A stretch of 64,000 bases of DNA, taken from an uncultured Cohaesibacter sp. (GTDB taxonomy: Bacteria > Pseudomonadota > Alphaproteobacteria > Rhizobiales > Cohaesibacteraceae). The notes under the pieces were generated by a model that was not told the origin of the DNA, did no database searches, and saw nothing but the letters and a program-made list of their open reading frames with translations. The translations under genes were made by a program, and so were the position numbers. Positions within the stretch are counted from its first letter, which is position 1. Every line of letters begins with the position of its first letter. The stretch spans positions 372,001 through 436,000 of the forward strand of contig NZ_OY761553.1 in assembly GCF_963664735.1 (NCBI RefSeq), in the 5' to 3' direction. Of the stretch, positions 1 through 7,092 are shown piece by piece.

Positions 1-558
1 GTAAGCCAGTGATTGGACATCGGCAGGCTTACCTCTTCTCTTGATATAGTCAGGTGCCACACAAACAACCGAACGGCATTCTCCAATACGCTTTGCTACG
101 ACATTTGGCTCTAGATCATTAGTAATACGAATTGCCAGATCAATTCGCGACTCAACCAAATTAACAGGGTCGTCAGTGGTAAGAATATCAATAGAAGTCT
201 GAGGCCATTTCTCGATAAACTTACCAACTGCATCAATAAGAAAACTTGCCACAAGAGACAAGCTGGTTGTAAGCCTTAGTTGACCTTTTAACTCCGTAGA
301 ATTCTGACTACGAATATTTTCAAGAGATTCTGTCATTCCTAAAAGCTGATGAGCAACATTTAAAGTTTGTTCTCCAGCTGAGGTCAGGCTCAGGCGCCGG
401 GTTGTTCGGTGTAAAAGCCGCGTATCCATCCAGGTTTCGAGTTCAGCAAGGTAACGAGATACTTTTGCCCGGGAAATGTCTAATTTGTCGGCCGCCCCGC
501 TTAAACTTCCCTGCTCAACAATCGTTGAAAATACACTGAGGGCTGTAAGCCTATCCAT
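1..558 (-). CDS. LysR-type transcriptional regulator (partial, 3' end beyond window)
   Basis: The minus strand reads open from an ATG at 558 to the window edge, giving the first 186 residues of a LysR-type regulator. Residues 1-60 form the winged helix-turn-helix (begins MDRLTALSVFSTIVEQGSLS, then a helix with SRAKVSRYLAELE). The start of the ligand-binding domain follows (RLTTSLSLVASFLID, then DLAIRIT). The protein begins MDRL and is of the subgroup with LLHRTTRRLSLT. A Shine-Dalgarno GAGGTG lies just upstream of the ATG. It is divergent from the operon starting at 705, the usual arrangement for a LysR protein and its target; that regulatory link is inference. Base composition is AT-rich like its neighbours up to 4.6 kb. 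The C-terminal effector domain is incomplete only because the window ends. Confidence 0.9.
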   Translation of the reverse strand, partial: MDRLTALSVFSTIVEQGSLSGAADKLDISRAKVSRYLAELETWMDTRLLHRTTRRLSLTSAGEQTLNVAHQLLGMTESLENIRSQNSTELKGQLRLTTSLSLVASFLIDAVGKFIEKWPQTSIDILTTDDPVNLVESRIDLAIRITNDLEPNVVAKRIGECRSVVCVAPDYIKRRGKPADVQSLAY

Positions 559-611
559 ATTCACCACCTCATTAGACCGAAAAGTGAAACAGTAAAAATC
601 TAATTATAGGG

Positions 612-675
612 TATTTGCGTTAATTATAAACCAATATAATCGTCTCCATTGAACAAACACGTGCATTACGTGTTT
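612..675 (+). promoter_or_regulatory. Promoter region with palindrome between LysR gene and MBL operon
   Basis: The 146-base divergent intergenic region contains a perfect -10-like TATAAT at 635-640 pointing toward the operon. No good -35 box sits at the right distance (TATTTG at 612-617 is weak), which would fit activator dependence. Immediately downstream, 655-675 is a perfect inverted repeat with 8-base arms AAACACGT and ACGTGTTT around a 5-base centre. It would lie at the start of the transcript or act as an operator. A Shine-Dalgarno AAAGG at 694-698 precedes the ATG at 705. No LysR T-N11-A box was assigned with confidence. Confidence 0.45.
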
Positions 676-704
676 TCGTTAAACAACACAAGTAAAGGTC
701 ACCT

Positions 705-1577
705 ATGAAAAAGCTAACAACAACTCTTACTGCCGGCGCACTACTTCTATCAGGTCAGGCTTTGGCGTCAGATCTAACGTTGCAACAATACAAACCAGGC
801 GAAGACGCTATCTTCCCGGTTACATCTACATTAGTAAGCGGCCAGAAAGATGCGATTTTATTTGATGCTCAATTTAGCCTTAGCGACGGCCAGGCTCTGG
901 TTAATATGATTAAAGAAAGCCAGAAAGAACTAACCATGATTTACATCACGGCTGGTGACCCTGATTACTACTTCGGCCTGCAACCACTATTAAAAGCATT
1001 CCCGGATGTTAAAGTCGTTTCAAGCCCTTCAATTGTTGAACACATTAAGGGCACCAAAGACGCGAAACTAGAACACTGGGGACCAATCCTCGATGACAAT
1101 GTCCCGACTGAACTGTTCGTTCCTCAGCCATCTGAGCAAACAATATTCTCACTTGAAGGCCACGATATCGAAGTTAAAGAAATCGGCACATACCAAGCTT
1201 ATATGTGGATTCCATCACTAAAAACTGTGTTTGGTGGAGTGTCACTAACCTCGGGTATGCACGTTTGGACTGCAGATACACAAACAGAACAAGCTCGTGG
1301 TGCCTGGGTTCAGTCACTGGAAAACATGAAAGCGCTTAACCCTGAACTGGTTATTCCTGCTCACTACTTAGGTGATGCACCTGAGAAAGATGAAGCGATT
1401 GATTTTACAATCGAGTACCTGAAAACATTCGAAGCTGCATTATCTGAAGCGGACAAACTTGAAAGCAAGAAATCAGAAAAAGTCATTTCTATTATGAAAG
1501 AAGCTTACCCTGAACTACCTGGTGAAAGTGACTTAGAACTTGGCAGCCAGGTAAACACTGGCGAAATGGAATGGTAA
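705..1577 (+). CDS. Secreted metallo-beta-lactamase-fold protein with degenerate metal motif
   Basis: 290-residue protein with an N-terminal signal peptide (MKKLTTTLTAGALLL, cleavage probably after ALA at 19-21). The rest resembles the MBL-fold hydrolase superfamily: a beta-strand ending ILFDAQFS near residue 51, and the loop that normally carries HxHxDH at residues 81-91. Here that loop reads ITAGDPDYYFG, so three of the histidines are replaced (by Ala83, Asp85 and Tyr88) and only the Asp87 position is kept. A later His in PAHYLGD near residue 219 remains. The fold therefore looks retained while normal two-metal catalysis is doubtful. First gene of a four-gene run with the MoaF-like, GNAT and MFS genes, divergent from LysR. 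Substrate unknown. Start chosen by AAAGG at the correct spacing and by the signal peptide. Confidence 0.8.
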   Translation: MKKLTTTLTAGALLLSGQALASDLTLQQYKPGEDAIFPVTSTLVSGQKDAILFDAQFSLSDGQALVNMIKESQKELTMIYITAGDPDYYFGLQPLLKAFPDVKVVSSPSIVEHIKGTKDAKLEHWGPILDDNVPTELFVPQPSEQTIFSLEGHDIEVKEIGTYQAYMWIPSLKTVFGGVSLTSGMHVWTADTQTEQARGAWVQSLENMKALNPELVIPAHYLGDAPEKDEAIDFTIEYLKTFEAALSEADKLESKKSEKVISIMKEAYPELPGESDLELGSQVNTGEMEW

Positions 1578-1631
1578 TCAGCAATTAAGAGTCAGTCAAA
1601 AACTGGCTGGTTCTCTTAAAGAGGATGCATG

Positions 1632-1961
1632 ATGAATCCCCAATTAACTCAATTGTCAGGGCTGAGATTCCAAATCGACTACCCTGACTTTTCATTTGAA
1701 AACCGATATCTGGATGAAAAGACGATTGTATGGAAATCGATCAACGGTCCATCAATGACAGGTAAGGCCGCCGGAGAAGAAGTTACCGAACAGGCAACAG
1801 TTATAAACTTAGCCGTGAATCAATTCCTTGTCAGTTGGGTAGAAGAAAGTGGTTTAGGTGTCACGCAACATCTTAACTTCAGCTCAGGTCAAATCCATTC
1901 CCTGATCCGTGATGGTAAAGACATCATCGCCGAAACAGGCAAGTTAACCACTCTGAATTGA
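1632..1961 (+). CDS. MoaF-like (lipocalin-like) small protein
   Basis: A protein of about 109 residues resembling the MoaF-related, lipocalin-like barrel domain: alternating strands such as GLRFQIDYPDFSFENRY, TIVWKSINGPSMTGK and FLVSWVEESGLGVTQHLNF, ending with the typical SGQIHSLIRDGK segment. Such small barrels are thought to bind a small hydrophobic ligand; the ligand here is unknown. Two adjacent ATGs occur at 1629 and 1632. The second is better spaced from the AAAGAGGA ribosome site at 1618-1625. No signal peptide is visible, so it is probably cytoplasmic. It lies 54 bases after the MBL-fold gene and 25 bases before the GNAT gene and is likely co-transcribed with both. Confidence 0.65.
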   Translation: MNPQLTQLSGLRFQIDYPDFSFENRYLDEKTIVWKSINGPSMTGKAAGEEVTEQATVINLAVNQFLVSWVEESGLGVTQHLNFSSGQIHSLIRDGKDIIAETGKLTTLN

Positions 1962-1986
1962 ACCAAATAACAAAAGCAGGTTGAAA

Positions 1987-2604
1987 ATGATGCATATTCA
2001 CTACCGTAAAGCCGTTCAGCGAGACTTTGAGACGATTGCCGGGATGTTCGCCGCCAATATGGATCTTAGTGTATTCACTTCAGTAAGAGACACCAACGCT
2101 CTTGAATATCTAGCAACCATATTTATTGCCGGTGACTTTATGCGCAGCACTTTTACGGAAATAGCAGAACACGACGGAAAAATATGCGGAGTTATCTTAG
2201 GCTCAACCAAGTTGACTCGTGAAAAAGCGGTAGAGTTTGAGTACAAAGGGATTGTCAAACAAGCTAAAGCGGCACTACAAACAACGGCTGCCGGTCAACA
2301 AGTACTTATAGAACTGAAGCAACAACATAAATCGTTTGGTCAGATGCCGCAGCATGATTGTGACAGTGAGCTATTGTTTTTCTGTGTCGACAACAATTAT
2401 CGTCGTCACCAGATTGGGACCTCCTTAGTCAATTCATTTGAGCATTATTTATCAGATATGAATGCGAAAGGTTACTCATTGCACACGGACAATAAATGCA
2501 GCTATCAATACTACGAAAAAAATGGATATCAACGTATTGATACCTGCACTAACAGTTATGATCCTCAGGTGGAACACTACACCTATATCAAAACCCTCGT
2601 TTAG
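1987..2604 (+). CDS. GNAT-family N-acetyltransferase
   Basis: Roughly 205 residues with GNAT features: an N-terminal MHIHYRKAVQRDFETIAGMF segment, a central strand (GKICGVILGSTK), then ELLFFCVDNNYRRHQIGTSL near residue 135, which matches the acetyl-CoA pyrophosphate loop (R/Q-x-x-G-x-G/A), and a C-terminal YYEKNGYQRIDT strand typical of the family. It transfers an acetyl group from acetyl-CoA to an amine; the acceptor cannot be told from sequence. An upstream in-frame TTG at 1981 is possible, but GCAGG at 1976-1980 favours the ATG at 1987 (or 1990). Third gene of the LysR-linked run, followed 87 bases later by the drug-exporter gene. Confidence 0.8.
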   Translation: MMHIHYRKAVQRDFETIAGMFAANMDLSVFTSVRDTNALEYLATIFIAGDFMRSTFTEIAEHDGKICGVILGSTKLTREKAVEFEYKGIVKQAKAALQTTAAGQQVLIELKQQHKSFGQMPQHDCDSELLFFCVDNNYRRHQIGTSLVNSFEHYLSDMNAKGYSLHTDNKCSYQYYEKNGYQRIDTCTNSYDPQVEHYTYIKTLV

Positions 2605-2691
2605 AACCTGCAATAGGATATAGATTAATCATGAACATCATCCTGATTATTTATCTGTATCTAGCTCCAAACCAAAACAGGAATTCATTAT

Positions 2692-3925
2692 ATGACAATT
2701 AAAACTCACTCATCTCAACCCGTGAGTATGTTGCTGGTTACACTGTTGGCTTTGCTAACAGCGTTAGATGCAATGGCTATTGATCTGTATTTACCCGCAA
2801 TGCCAACTATTGCAGAAGCACTACAAGTATCATCAGGTGAAGTCCAACAGACACTGGCTGTCTTTTTAGCCGGTTTGGCCATTGGACAAGGTATCTATGG
2901 GCCTTTGCTCGACAGATTCGGCCGTAGAAGCCCATTGTTGATTGGTGTTGGCATTTTTGTGGCTGGTTCTGTTATAGCAGCTCTTTCACCATCGATAGAA
3001 TGGCTTTTAGTTGCCCGGCTTTGTTCAAGCATTAGGTGCAGCAGCAGGCCTGGTCGCACCGAGAGCGATTATTGATGATCTATATGATCTGGAAGATTCG
3101 GCACGTATGCAATCCATTCTGATGCAAGTAATGATGGTTGCGCCTATCGTAGCCCCTATTCTCGGTGGGGTACTGCTTCTTCACTGGCAATGGAGTAGTA
3201 TTTTCTGGTTAATGGCAATACTTGGGTTGCTTGGTTTAGTATGGGGTACTAAAACGGTACCAAACTCTCAACCTGTAGAAGAACGAGTATTACTGAGTAT
3301 AAAAGCAATAATCCATGGCTATGGCGGGTTACTTCTACAACCACGGTTTGTCCTTTATACAATCGCAAGTGGTCTAGTACTTGGATCCTTTTTCTCTTAT
3401 ATCAGTGGCTCTTCTTTTGTCTTCATTGAACATTTTAAATTAAGTGCAACTCAGTACAGTCAAATATTTGCCGCCAACTCTGTAGGGCTTGTTATCGGTG
3501 GTGCCATCAGTAATCAACTGATCAAGCGCGGTTTATCAACCCACAAAATTATGATGCTTGGTACACTCGGTTATACTCTGTTCGCTGGCATATTGCTGGT
3601 CGTCGTTGAGTCTTCCCTCTCTTCACTACTCAGTTATGCTGCTTTACTTAGTTTAACTATTGCGTGTTTAGGTCTTGTATTCGGCAACTTAGTCGCCTTA
3701 ACCATGAACGCTTCGATATCGCCCGCAGGTGTGACGTCTGCGATGATGGGTATGGCACAATACCTTCTGTCTGCCGTTATCGGATTTATTGTTAGCCTGA
3801 CGCCAACTAGCATTGTTCAGCTTCCTGCGACAATTGCAATTTGTGGAGCGATAACCATCCTACTTTGTATCATTGCACCAAATGTCAGACCACAACCTTC
3901 CAATTTAAGAACAATAGAGGGTTGA
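2692..3925 (+). pseudogene. Bcr/CflA-type MFS drug exporter, interrupted by a frameshift
   Basis: Two overlapping reading frames together encode one 12-helix major facilitator of the Bcr/CflA group. The first frame (from ATG 2692) gives helices 1-3 with ALDAMAIDLYLPAMPTIA and the MFS signature GPLLDRFGRRSPLL, reaching WLLVARL at about 3020. It then runs out of homology and stops at 3075. The other frame picks up exactly there with FVQALGAAAGLVAPRAIIDD and continues to 3925 through the remaining helices. One extra base around 3018-3021 explains the break: ARL/FVQALG should read as a continuous ARFVQALG. It could be a genuine inactivating mutation, programmed or a sequencing error; a consensus error is quite possible because both halves look otherwise intact. 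If whole, it would export drugs across the inner membrane by proton antiport. Confidence 0.85.
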
Positions 3926-3958
3926 ATTTAAATAAAGTTAGGTACTTACAAATCAAGT

Positions 3959-3980
3959 AAGGCGAGGGTTAACTCGTCTT
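3959..3980 (+). terminator. Hairpin downstream of the MFS gene
   Basis: An 8-base-pair stem (AAGGCGAG with CTCGTCTT, one G-U pair) around a 6-base loop lies 33 bases after the MFS stop. No clear T-run follows, so the terminator role is weakly supported. Confidence 0.3.
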
Positions 3981-4086
3981 ATGTCGGGTATTAGACAAAC
4001 TTGGTCAAATATTGTTCTTCCCCGTTCTAGAGAAATAGTCATAAACACGGAATGGGTCAAAAGTGTGTTTTGGGTTTTAGCAACAA

Positions 4087-4111
4087 GAGTCAGTACCGCT
4101 TACTCTGACTC
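4087..4111 (-). terminator. Possible terminator after the small basic ORF
   Basis: Perfect 7-base inverted repeat GAGTCAG / CTGACTC with an 11-base loop. On the minus strand it is followed by TTGTTGC. It lies 55 bases downstream of the stop of the small minus-strand ORF at 4167-4256. The T-run is short, so the call is tentative. Confidence 0.3.
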
Positions 4112-4166
4112 GATATTGAGGTAGCGTTACTTGGTCGAGGATTTACTCGGCTTTAGGCCTGGAGTG

Positions 4167-4256
4167 TTACCTGGCGTTTTTTTTGCTATCACGTCGACGT
4201 TGATCTGGCTTGCCGGTCGACTTGGCTATTGGTTTTGGTCCTGGTTTCAAACCCAT
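4167..4256 (-). CDS. Small, very basic ORF (29 residues), function unknown
   Basis: A 29-codon frame on the minus strand from ATG (4254-4256) to TAA (4167-4169). The product begins MGLKPGPKPIAKSTGKPDQR and ends RRDSKKNAR. It is rich in Lys, Arg, Pro and Gly, with no hydrophobic core, so it would be disordered and perhaps bind nucleic acid. In favour: a good ribosome site AAGGA eight bases before the ATG, a hairpin downstream, and a low-complexity but consistent composition. Against: only 29 residues, and I know no family for it. The opposite strand also reads open here (4131-4316 from TTG), but that translation lacks a ribosome site and looks like a shadow. Confidence 0.35.
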   Translation of the reverse strand: MGLKPGPKPIAKSTGKPDQRRRDSKKNAR

Positions 4257-4430
4257 AATTCTATCCTTGTTTATAATGAGGTTACTCCTAGCTGTACACT
4301 ATTGGGTCAATACTAATGGTTTTTAAGATGTGTATGAAAAATAATCTAAAAATACGCTTAAGGTTCCTTGCTGATAACTCATGTTTTGATACGCTATCTA
4401 AAATGTACAGCGATAAGTTGGAGACATAAG

Positions 4431-4610
4431 TTGGATAGAGTTGCATCGCGCCCGCTCACTGCTGAAGAGAAACAAAAGCTTCGTCGTGATATGGCAGAAT
4501 CCTCTGCTTGGGCCAAAGCCGAACTAAAACGTCGACGAGACGCAAAAAATCAAAAAAATTCTGCGCATGGTATCGATTATGGTATTGAGAAAAACCAGCT
4601 TTCTAACTAG
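4431..4610 (+). CDS. Small hypothetical protein, helical and charged
   Basis: 59-residue product if started at TTG 4431, which has GGAG at 4420-4423 with 7 bases of spacing. The frame is open further upstream to 4368 but without a ribosome site. The body (RPLTAEEKQKLRRDMAESSA, then WAKAELKRRRDAK) is predicted to be two charged helices, and the tail is polar. It resembles short conserved hypothetical proteins of Vibrionaceae in style, but I cannot name a family. It is the last feature with AT-rich, gammaproteobacterial character before the composition break. Confidence 0.45.
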   Translation: MDRVASRPLTAEEKQKLRRDMAESSAWAKAELKRRRDAKNQKNSAHGIDYGIEKNQLSN

Positions 4611-4681
4611 CTGTTATGTAAGTTTATTTTCTTCTCATTGATATTCGAGTGGGAGTAGGCCTCTTCCAAAGTGGCCAAGGT
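4611..4681. other. Composition break: gammaproteobacterial-like to alphaproteobacterial sequence
   Basis: Genes up to 4,610 are AT-rich and Vibrionaceae-like; from the terminator at 4,682 onward all genes are alphaproteobacterial with higher GC. The intervening 71 bases carry no gene, tRNA, target-site repeat, integrase or insertion-sequence end that I can see. The exact joint cannot be placed within this stretch. Confidence 0.6.
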
Positions 4682-4718
4682 GAGAAAAAAATTGAGGGCG
4701 CAGCGATGCGCCCTTTTT
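4682..4718. terminator. Bidirectional terminator downstream of the Lrp/AsnC gene
   Basis: Perfect stem GGGCGCA / TGCGCCC (4696-4702 and 4707-4713) with loop GCGA. It is followed by five T on the plus strand and preceded by an A-run (4685-4691) that gives a T-run on the minus strand. It ends the minus-strand regulator gene that stops at 4741. Confidence 0.8.
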
Positions 4719-4740
4719 GCTGCAGCACTGCCGCATAGTT

Positions 4741-5205
4741 CTATTCAGGCAAGGGAAAGCCGTTGAATGGCTTGATCTCACGCAGCACCATGGATGATTG
4801 CATCTCCTTGATGCCAGGCAAACGCCGGATCTGATCCATGGCAAAGTCTGCATAGTCATCAAGATCTTTGGCTACGACTTGCAAGAGAAAATCGGCGTCG
4901 CCAGCAAGGCTATAGCAGGCGACGACGCTTTGAAGGGTTCTGACCTGTCGGGCGAACTGTTCCGATTCTTCTTCGCTGTGGCTGTCAATCTTCACACGGA
5001 TGAAGGCCAAGACGCCCAGCCCGATGGCTCTCCGGTTGATGCGTGCGGAGTATCCCTCGATCACTCCGCCGTCTTCGAGTTGCTTGACCTTTCGCCAGCA
5101 TGGTGAGGTCGACAACCCTATTTCATCTGCCAAAGCCTGATTTGTAAGTCTGCCATCTTTTTGCAGCGCCTTGAGAATGCGAATGTCAGCGGGAGTGTTG
5201 CTCAT
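4741..5205 (-). CDS. Lrp/AsnC-family transcriptional regulator
   Basis: 154 residues, normal length for the family. An N-terminal helix-turn-helix (DIRILKALQKDGRLTNQALA, then EIGLSTSPCWRKVKQLE, residues 7-45) is followed by the linker strand GVIEGYSARINRRAIGLG and a C-terminal RAM/AsnC ligand domain (FIRVKIDSH, VACYSLAGDADFLLQVV, DLDDYADF, LPGIKEMQSSMVLREIKP). Such proteins form octamers or hexadecamers and answer to amino acids; the ligand cannot be assigned. It is divergent from the DUF2000 gene at 5338, which is a plausible target along with its own promoter. ATG at 5205 is the natural start. Confidence 0.92.
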   Translation of the reverse strand: MSNTPADIRILKALQKDGRLTNQALADEIGLSTSPCWRKVKQLEDGGVIEGYSARINRRAIGLGVLAFIRVKIDSHSEEESEQFARQVRTLQSVVACYSLAGDADFLLQVVAKDLDDYADFAMDQIRRLPGIKEMQSSMVLREIKPFNGFPLPE

Positions 5206-5337
5206 GGTCTATCCTGCCTGATTTATGGTCTATATTGGTAACATATCCCTAAATTCGTTTTCATAAAGCAAGAATAGGCAAAAAATTGTTGAGTTGCGGG
5301 ACTAGAGTTGGCGCAAATTTCCAAGGAGCCATTCGCA

Positions 5338-5757
5338 ATGAATAATGAATTTCGCCTCGCTATTGTTGTTAATCCTGATATGCCAGTTGGCCTAATCGCA
5401 AATACGGCCAGTGCCATTGCGGTTGGCCTTGGAGCCAAATGCCCGACGCTGGCAGCGTGCAATCTTCTGGATGTTAAGGGGCGGGCCATCGACATCAGCT
5501 CCCGTTTGCCAGTGCCAATTTTGCAAGCGTCGCAGGAAGCCATCGGTCTTTTGCTGCTAAAGGCGATCGAGAAAAGAAATGACGAGGCGGTGATTGTTCC
5601 GTTTCCAGCCTTTGCTCGGTCTTTGCATGACTATGCCGACTATGAGAGCAGCTTTCCGCAAAGAGATTTGGAAGCGGAGGTGATTGACGGGCTTGGATTG
5701 CTCGGACCATCAAAGTGGATCAGATCTCTTACCGGGTCCTTGAAGCTTTTGCGATAG
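5338..5757 (+). CDS. DUF2000 family protein
   Basis: 139-residue protein beginning MNNEFRLAIVVNPDMPVGL, matching the DUF2000 family: NTASAIAVGLGAKCP, a strand with NLLDVKGRAIDISSRLPVPI, and ALIVPFPAFARSLHDY-like text (here AVIVPFPAFARSLHDYADYE). The family is thought to share the fold of archaeal-type peptidyl-tRNA hydrolases, but its activity is not established. An upstream in-frame TTG at 5308 exists, but AAGGAG at 5323-5328 clearly selects the ATG at 5338. It is divergent from an Lrp/AsnC regulator; the pairing suggests it is under that regulator and has a role in small-molecule or amino-acid metabolism, which is inference. Confidence 0.8.
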   Translation: MNNEFRLAIVVNPDMPVGLIANTASAIAVGLGAKCPTLAACNLLDVKGRAIDISSRLPVPILQASQEAIGLLLLKAIEKRNDEAVIVPFPAFARSLHDYADYESSFPQRDLEAEVIDGLGLLGPSKWIRSLTGSLKLLR

Positions 5758-5774
5758 TTCGTCTCGTTTGCAAG

Positions 5775-5820
5775 AAGAAAGCGCGGCCTTTGGGAGGAAC
5801 AAAGGCCGCGCTTCTTATTT
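5775..5820. terminator. Bidirectional terminator between DUF2000 and L,D-transpeptidase genes
   Basis: Strong stem GCGCGGCCTTT (5781-5791) with AAAGGCCGCGC (5801-5811). Flanking A-rich 5' sequence and CTTCTTATTT 3' sequence serve as poly-U tracts for convergent transcripts. Confidence 0.8.
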
Positions 5821-5869
5821 GTCTCCTTAGGGAGGTGTGCCCCGGGAGGAGGAGGGGCAGGAGACAAGC

Positions 5870-6415
5870 TCAGTTTGAGATGATGACTTTGGCGGATTTC
5901 ATGCCGCCAGCCGATTTTATCAGCTTAAACAGAATCTTGGCATTATCTGGATGCAATCGAACACAGCCGTGAGAGGCGGGGCTACCTAGTCGCGACACGG
6001 ATGTCGTCCCGTGGATTGCCCAGCCTTTGTGAAAGAATACGGCGTAAGGCATTGGCGCATTGTTGTATTTTCTTGAGCGCCACATGGTGTGCATGCGATA
6101 GGGGGCATATTCTCCGCGCGGCGTGTAATAGCCTCTACGCGCGGTGGAAACTTTCCAGCTGTGCGTGATGTGGCCGTTTACATAGACGTTCATGCGCTGT
6201 TCGGAGATGTCGATTTTTGCAATGATTGGCTTCTGTGGTGGTGTTTTCTTTTCGGAAGCCGTCTCGCCCAAAAGCCGAAGCTCACCGGTTATCGGCTGGC
6301 TCTTGGGGGCCGAAATGATGGTTGCTTCATCCGGCGATGCTGATGATGTGGTTGCCAATGCCTGACCACAAATCACGACCGTACAGGCCAGGCTTATTAA
6401 AACTCGTCGCAGCAT
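5870..6415 (-). CDS. L,D-transpeptidase (YkuD domain), periplasmic
   Basis: 181 residues. Signal peptide at 1-21 (MLRRVLISLACTVVICGQAL, then A). A short linker is followed by the YkuD catalytic domain from about residue 66 (IAKIDISEQRMNVYVNG). The catalytic signature HGTTSVSRLG then PASHGCVRLHPDNA places the nucleophile at Cys151, with His135 and His149. These enzymes make 3-3 peptidoglycan cross-links or attach proteins to peptidoglycan in the periplasm. Polar-growing Hyphomicrobiales encode many copies. A second paralogue lies 185 bases upstream on the same strand (6601-7092), so this is a tandem duplication with separate promoters likely. Confidence 0.93.
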   Translation of the reverse strand: MLRRVLISLACTVVICGQALATTSSASPDEATIISAPKSQPITGELRLLGETASEKKTPPQKPIIAKIDISEQRMNVYVNGHITHSWKVSTARRGYYTPRGEYAPYRMHTMWRSRKYNNAPMPYAVFFHKGWAIHGTTSVSRLGSPASHGCVRLHPDNAKILFKLIKSAGGMKSAKVIISN

Positions 6416-6600
6416 TGCTATACCGTCCCCATAGAGCGAACTTGTTTGCTATACTTCGAGTTTTAGTGACAGGTCTTAATATTTTTCTATTCGGACGCAG
6501 GAAAGGGGGCAATTAAGTTCAATTTTACTTATTAAGGTAAAGAAAGCATTTCGCGCATTCTTCATCAAAACAGGTATTATTGCTGGAGTGCCAAGGGGTA

Positions 6601-7092
6601 CTACTCGGTGATAAACACGCGCGTATTGTCCTTGCCGTTCACCTCAACCAGATCGAAAAGCTCTTTTGCATTATCGGGATGCAGCCTGATGCAGCCATGA
6701 GAGGCCGGTTTGCCCAAAGACTTTACAGCCGACGTGCCATGAATGGCGAAGCCGCGGTAAAAGAATATGGAGTAAGGCATGGAAGCGTTATTATACTCTT
6801 TTGATCTGTATTCTTCATACATGCGGGTGGGGCGATAAAGACCTTCCGGAGTGGTGAAGCCATCTTTTGCAGAAGAGATTGGCCATGTGTGCTTCTTCCA
6901 GCCGTTTACAGATACAAACATCTTCTGTTTGGAGATATCTACTCGGATCTGCACAGTATTGTTGGCAGATGCAAAACTGGAAGCTGTGCCAGTCAACAGA
7001 AACAAGGCCGTCGCCAGGGCAAGTGCACGGCTTGCAGACTTCTTGAAAGCAGTCCTGATATAATAATCGAACAAACGGTGCGGCGTTAGCAT
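6601..7092 (-). CDS. L,D-transpeptidase (YkuD domain), second tandem copy
   Basis: 163 residues. A membrane-targeting N-terminus (hydrophobic residues 22-41, ALALATALFLLTGTASSFA) is followed at once by the catalytic domain (VQIRVDISKQKMFVSVNG). The signature HGTSAVKSLG then KPASHGCIRLHPDNA gives Cys134 as nucleophile with His118 and His132. The domain is close in sequence to that of the neighbour at 5870-6415 (both have a KYNNAxMPY or EYNNASMPY segment), so the two arose by duplication. The Ala/Ser-rich linker of the neighbour is missing here. AAGGGG precedes the ATG at 7092 at a suitable distance. Role: peptidoglycan cross-linking in the periplasm. Confidence 0.93.
   Translation of the reverse strand: MLTPHRLFDYYIRTAFKKSASRALALATALFLLTGTASSFASANNTVQIRVDISKQKMFVSVNGWKKHTWPISSAKDGFTTPEGLYRPTRMYEEYRSKEYNNASMPYSIFFYRGFAIHGTSAVKSLGKPASHGCIRLHPDNAKELFDLVEVNGKDNTRVFITE

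Noticed and set aside
4131-4316. Plus-strand frame rich in Trp, Leu and Phe
   Set aside because: No ribosome site and an odd composition; it is antisense to the better supported small basic ORF at 4167-4256.
3925-4610. Integron cassette (attC) origin for the small ORFs at the end of the gammaproteobacterial part
   Set aside because: Short cassettes would suit a Vibrio-type integron, but no paired attC core sites could be seen around the ORFs.
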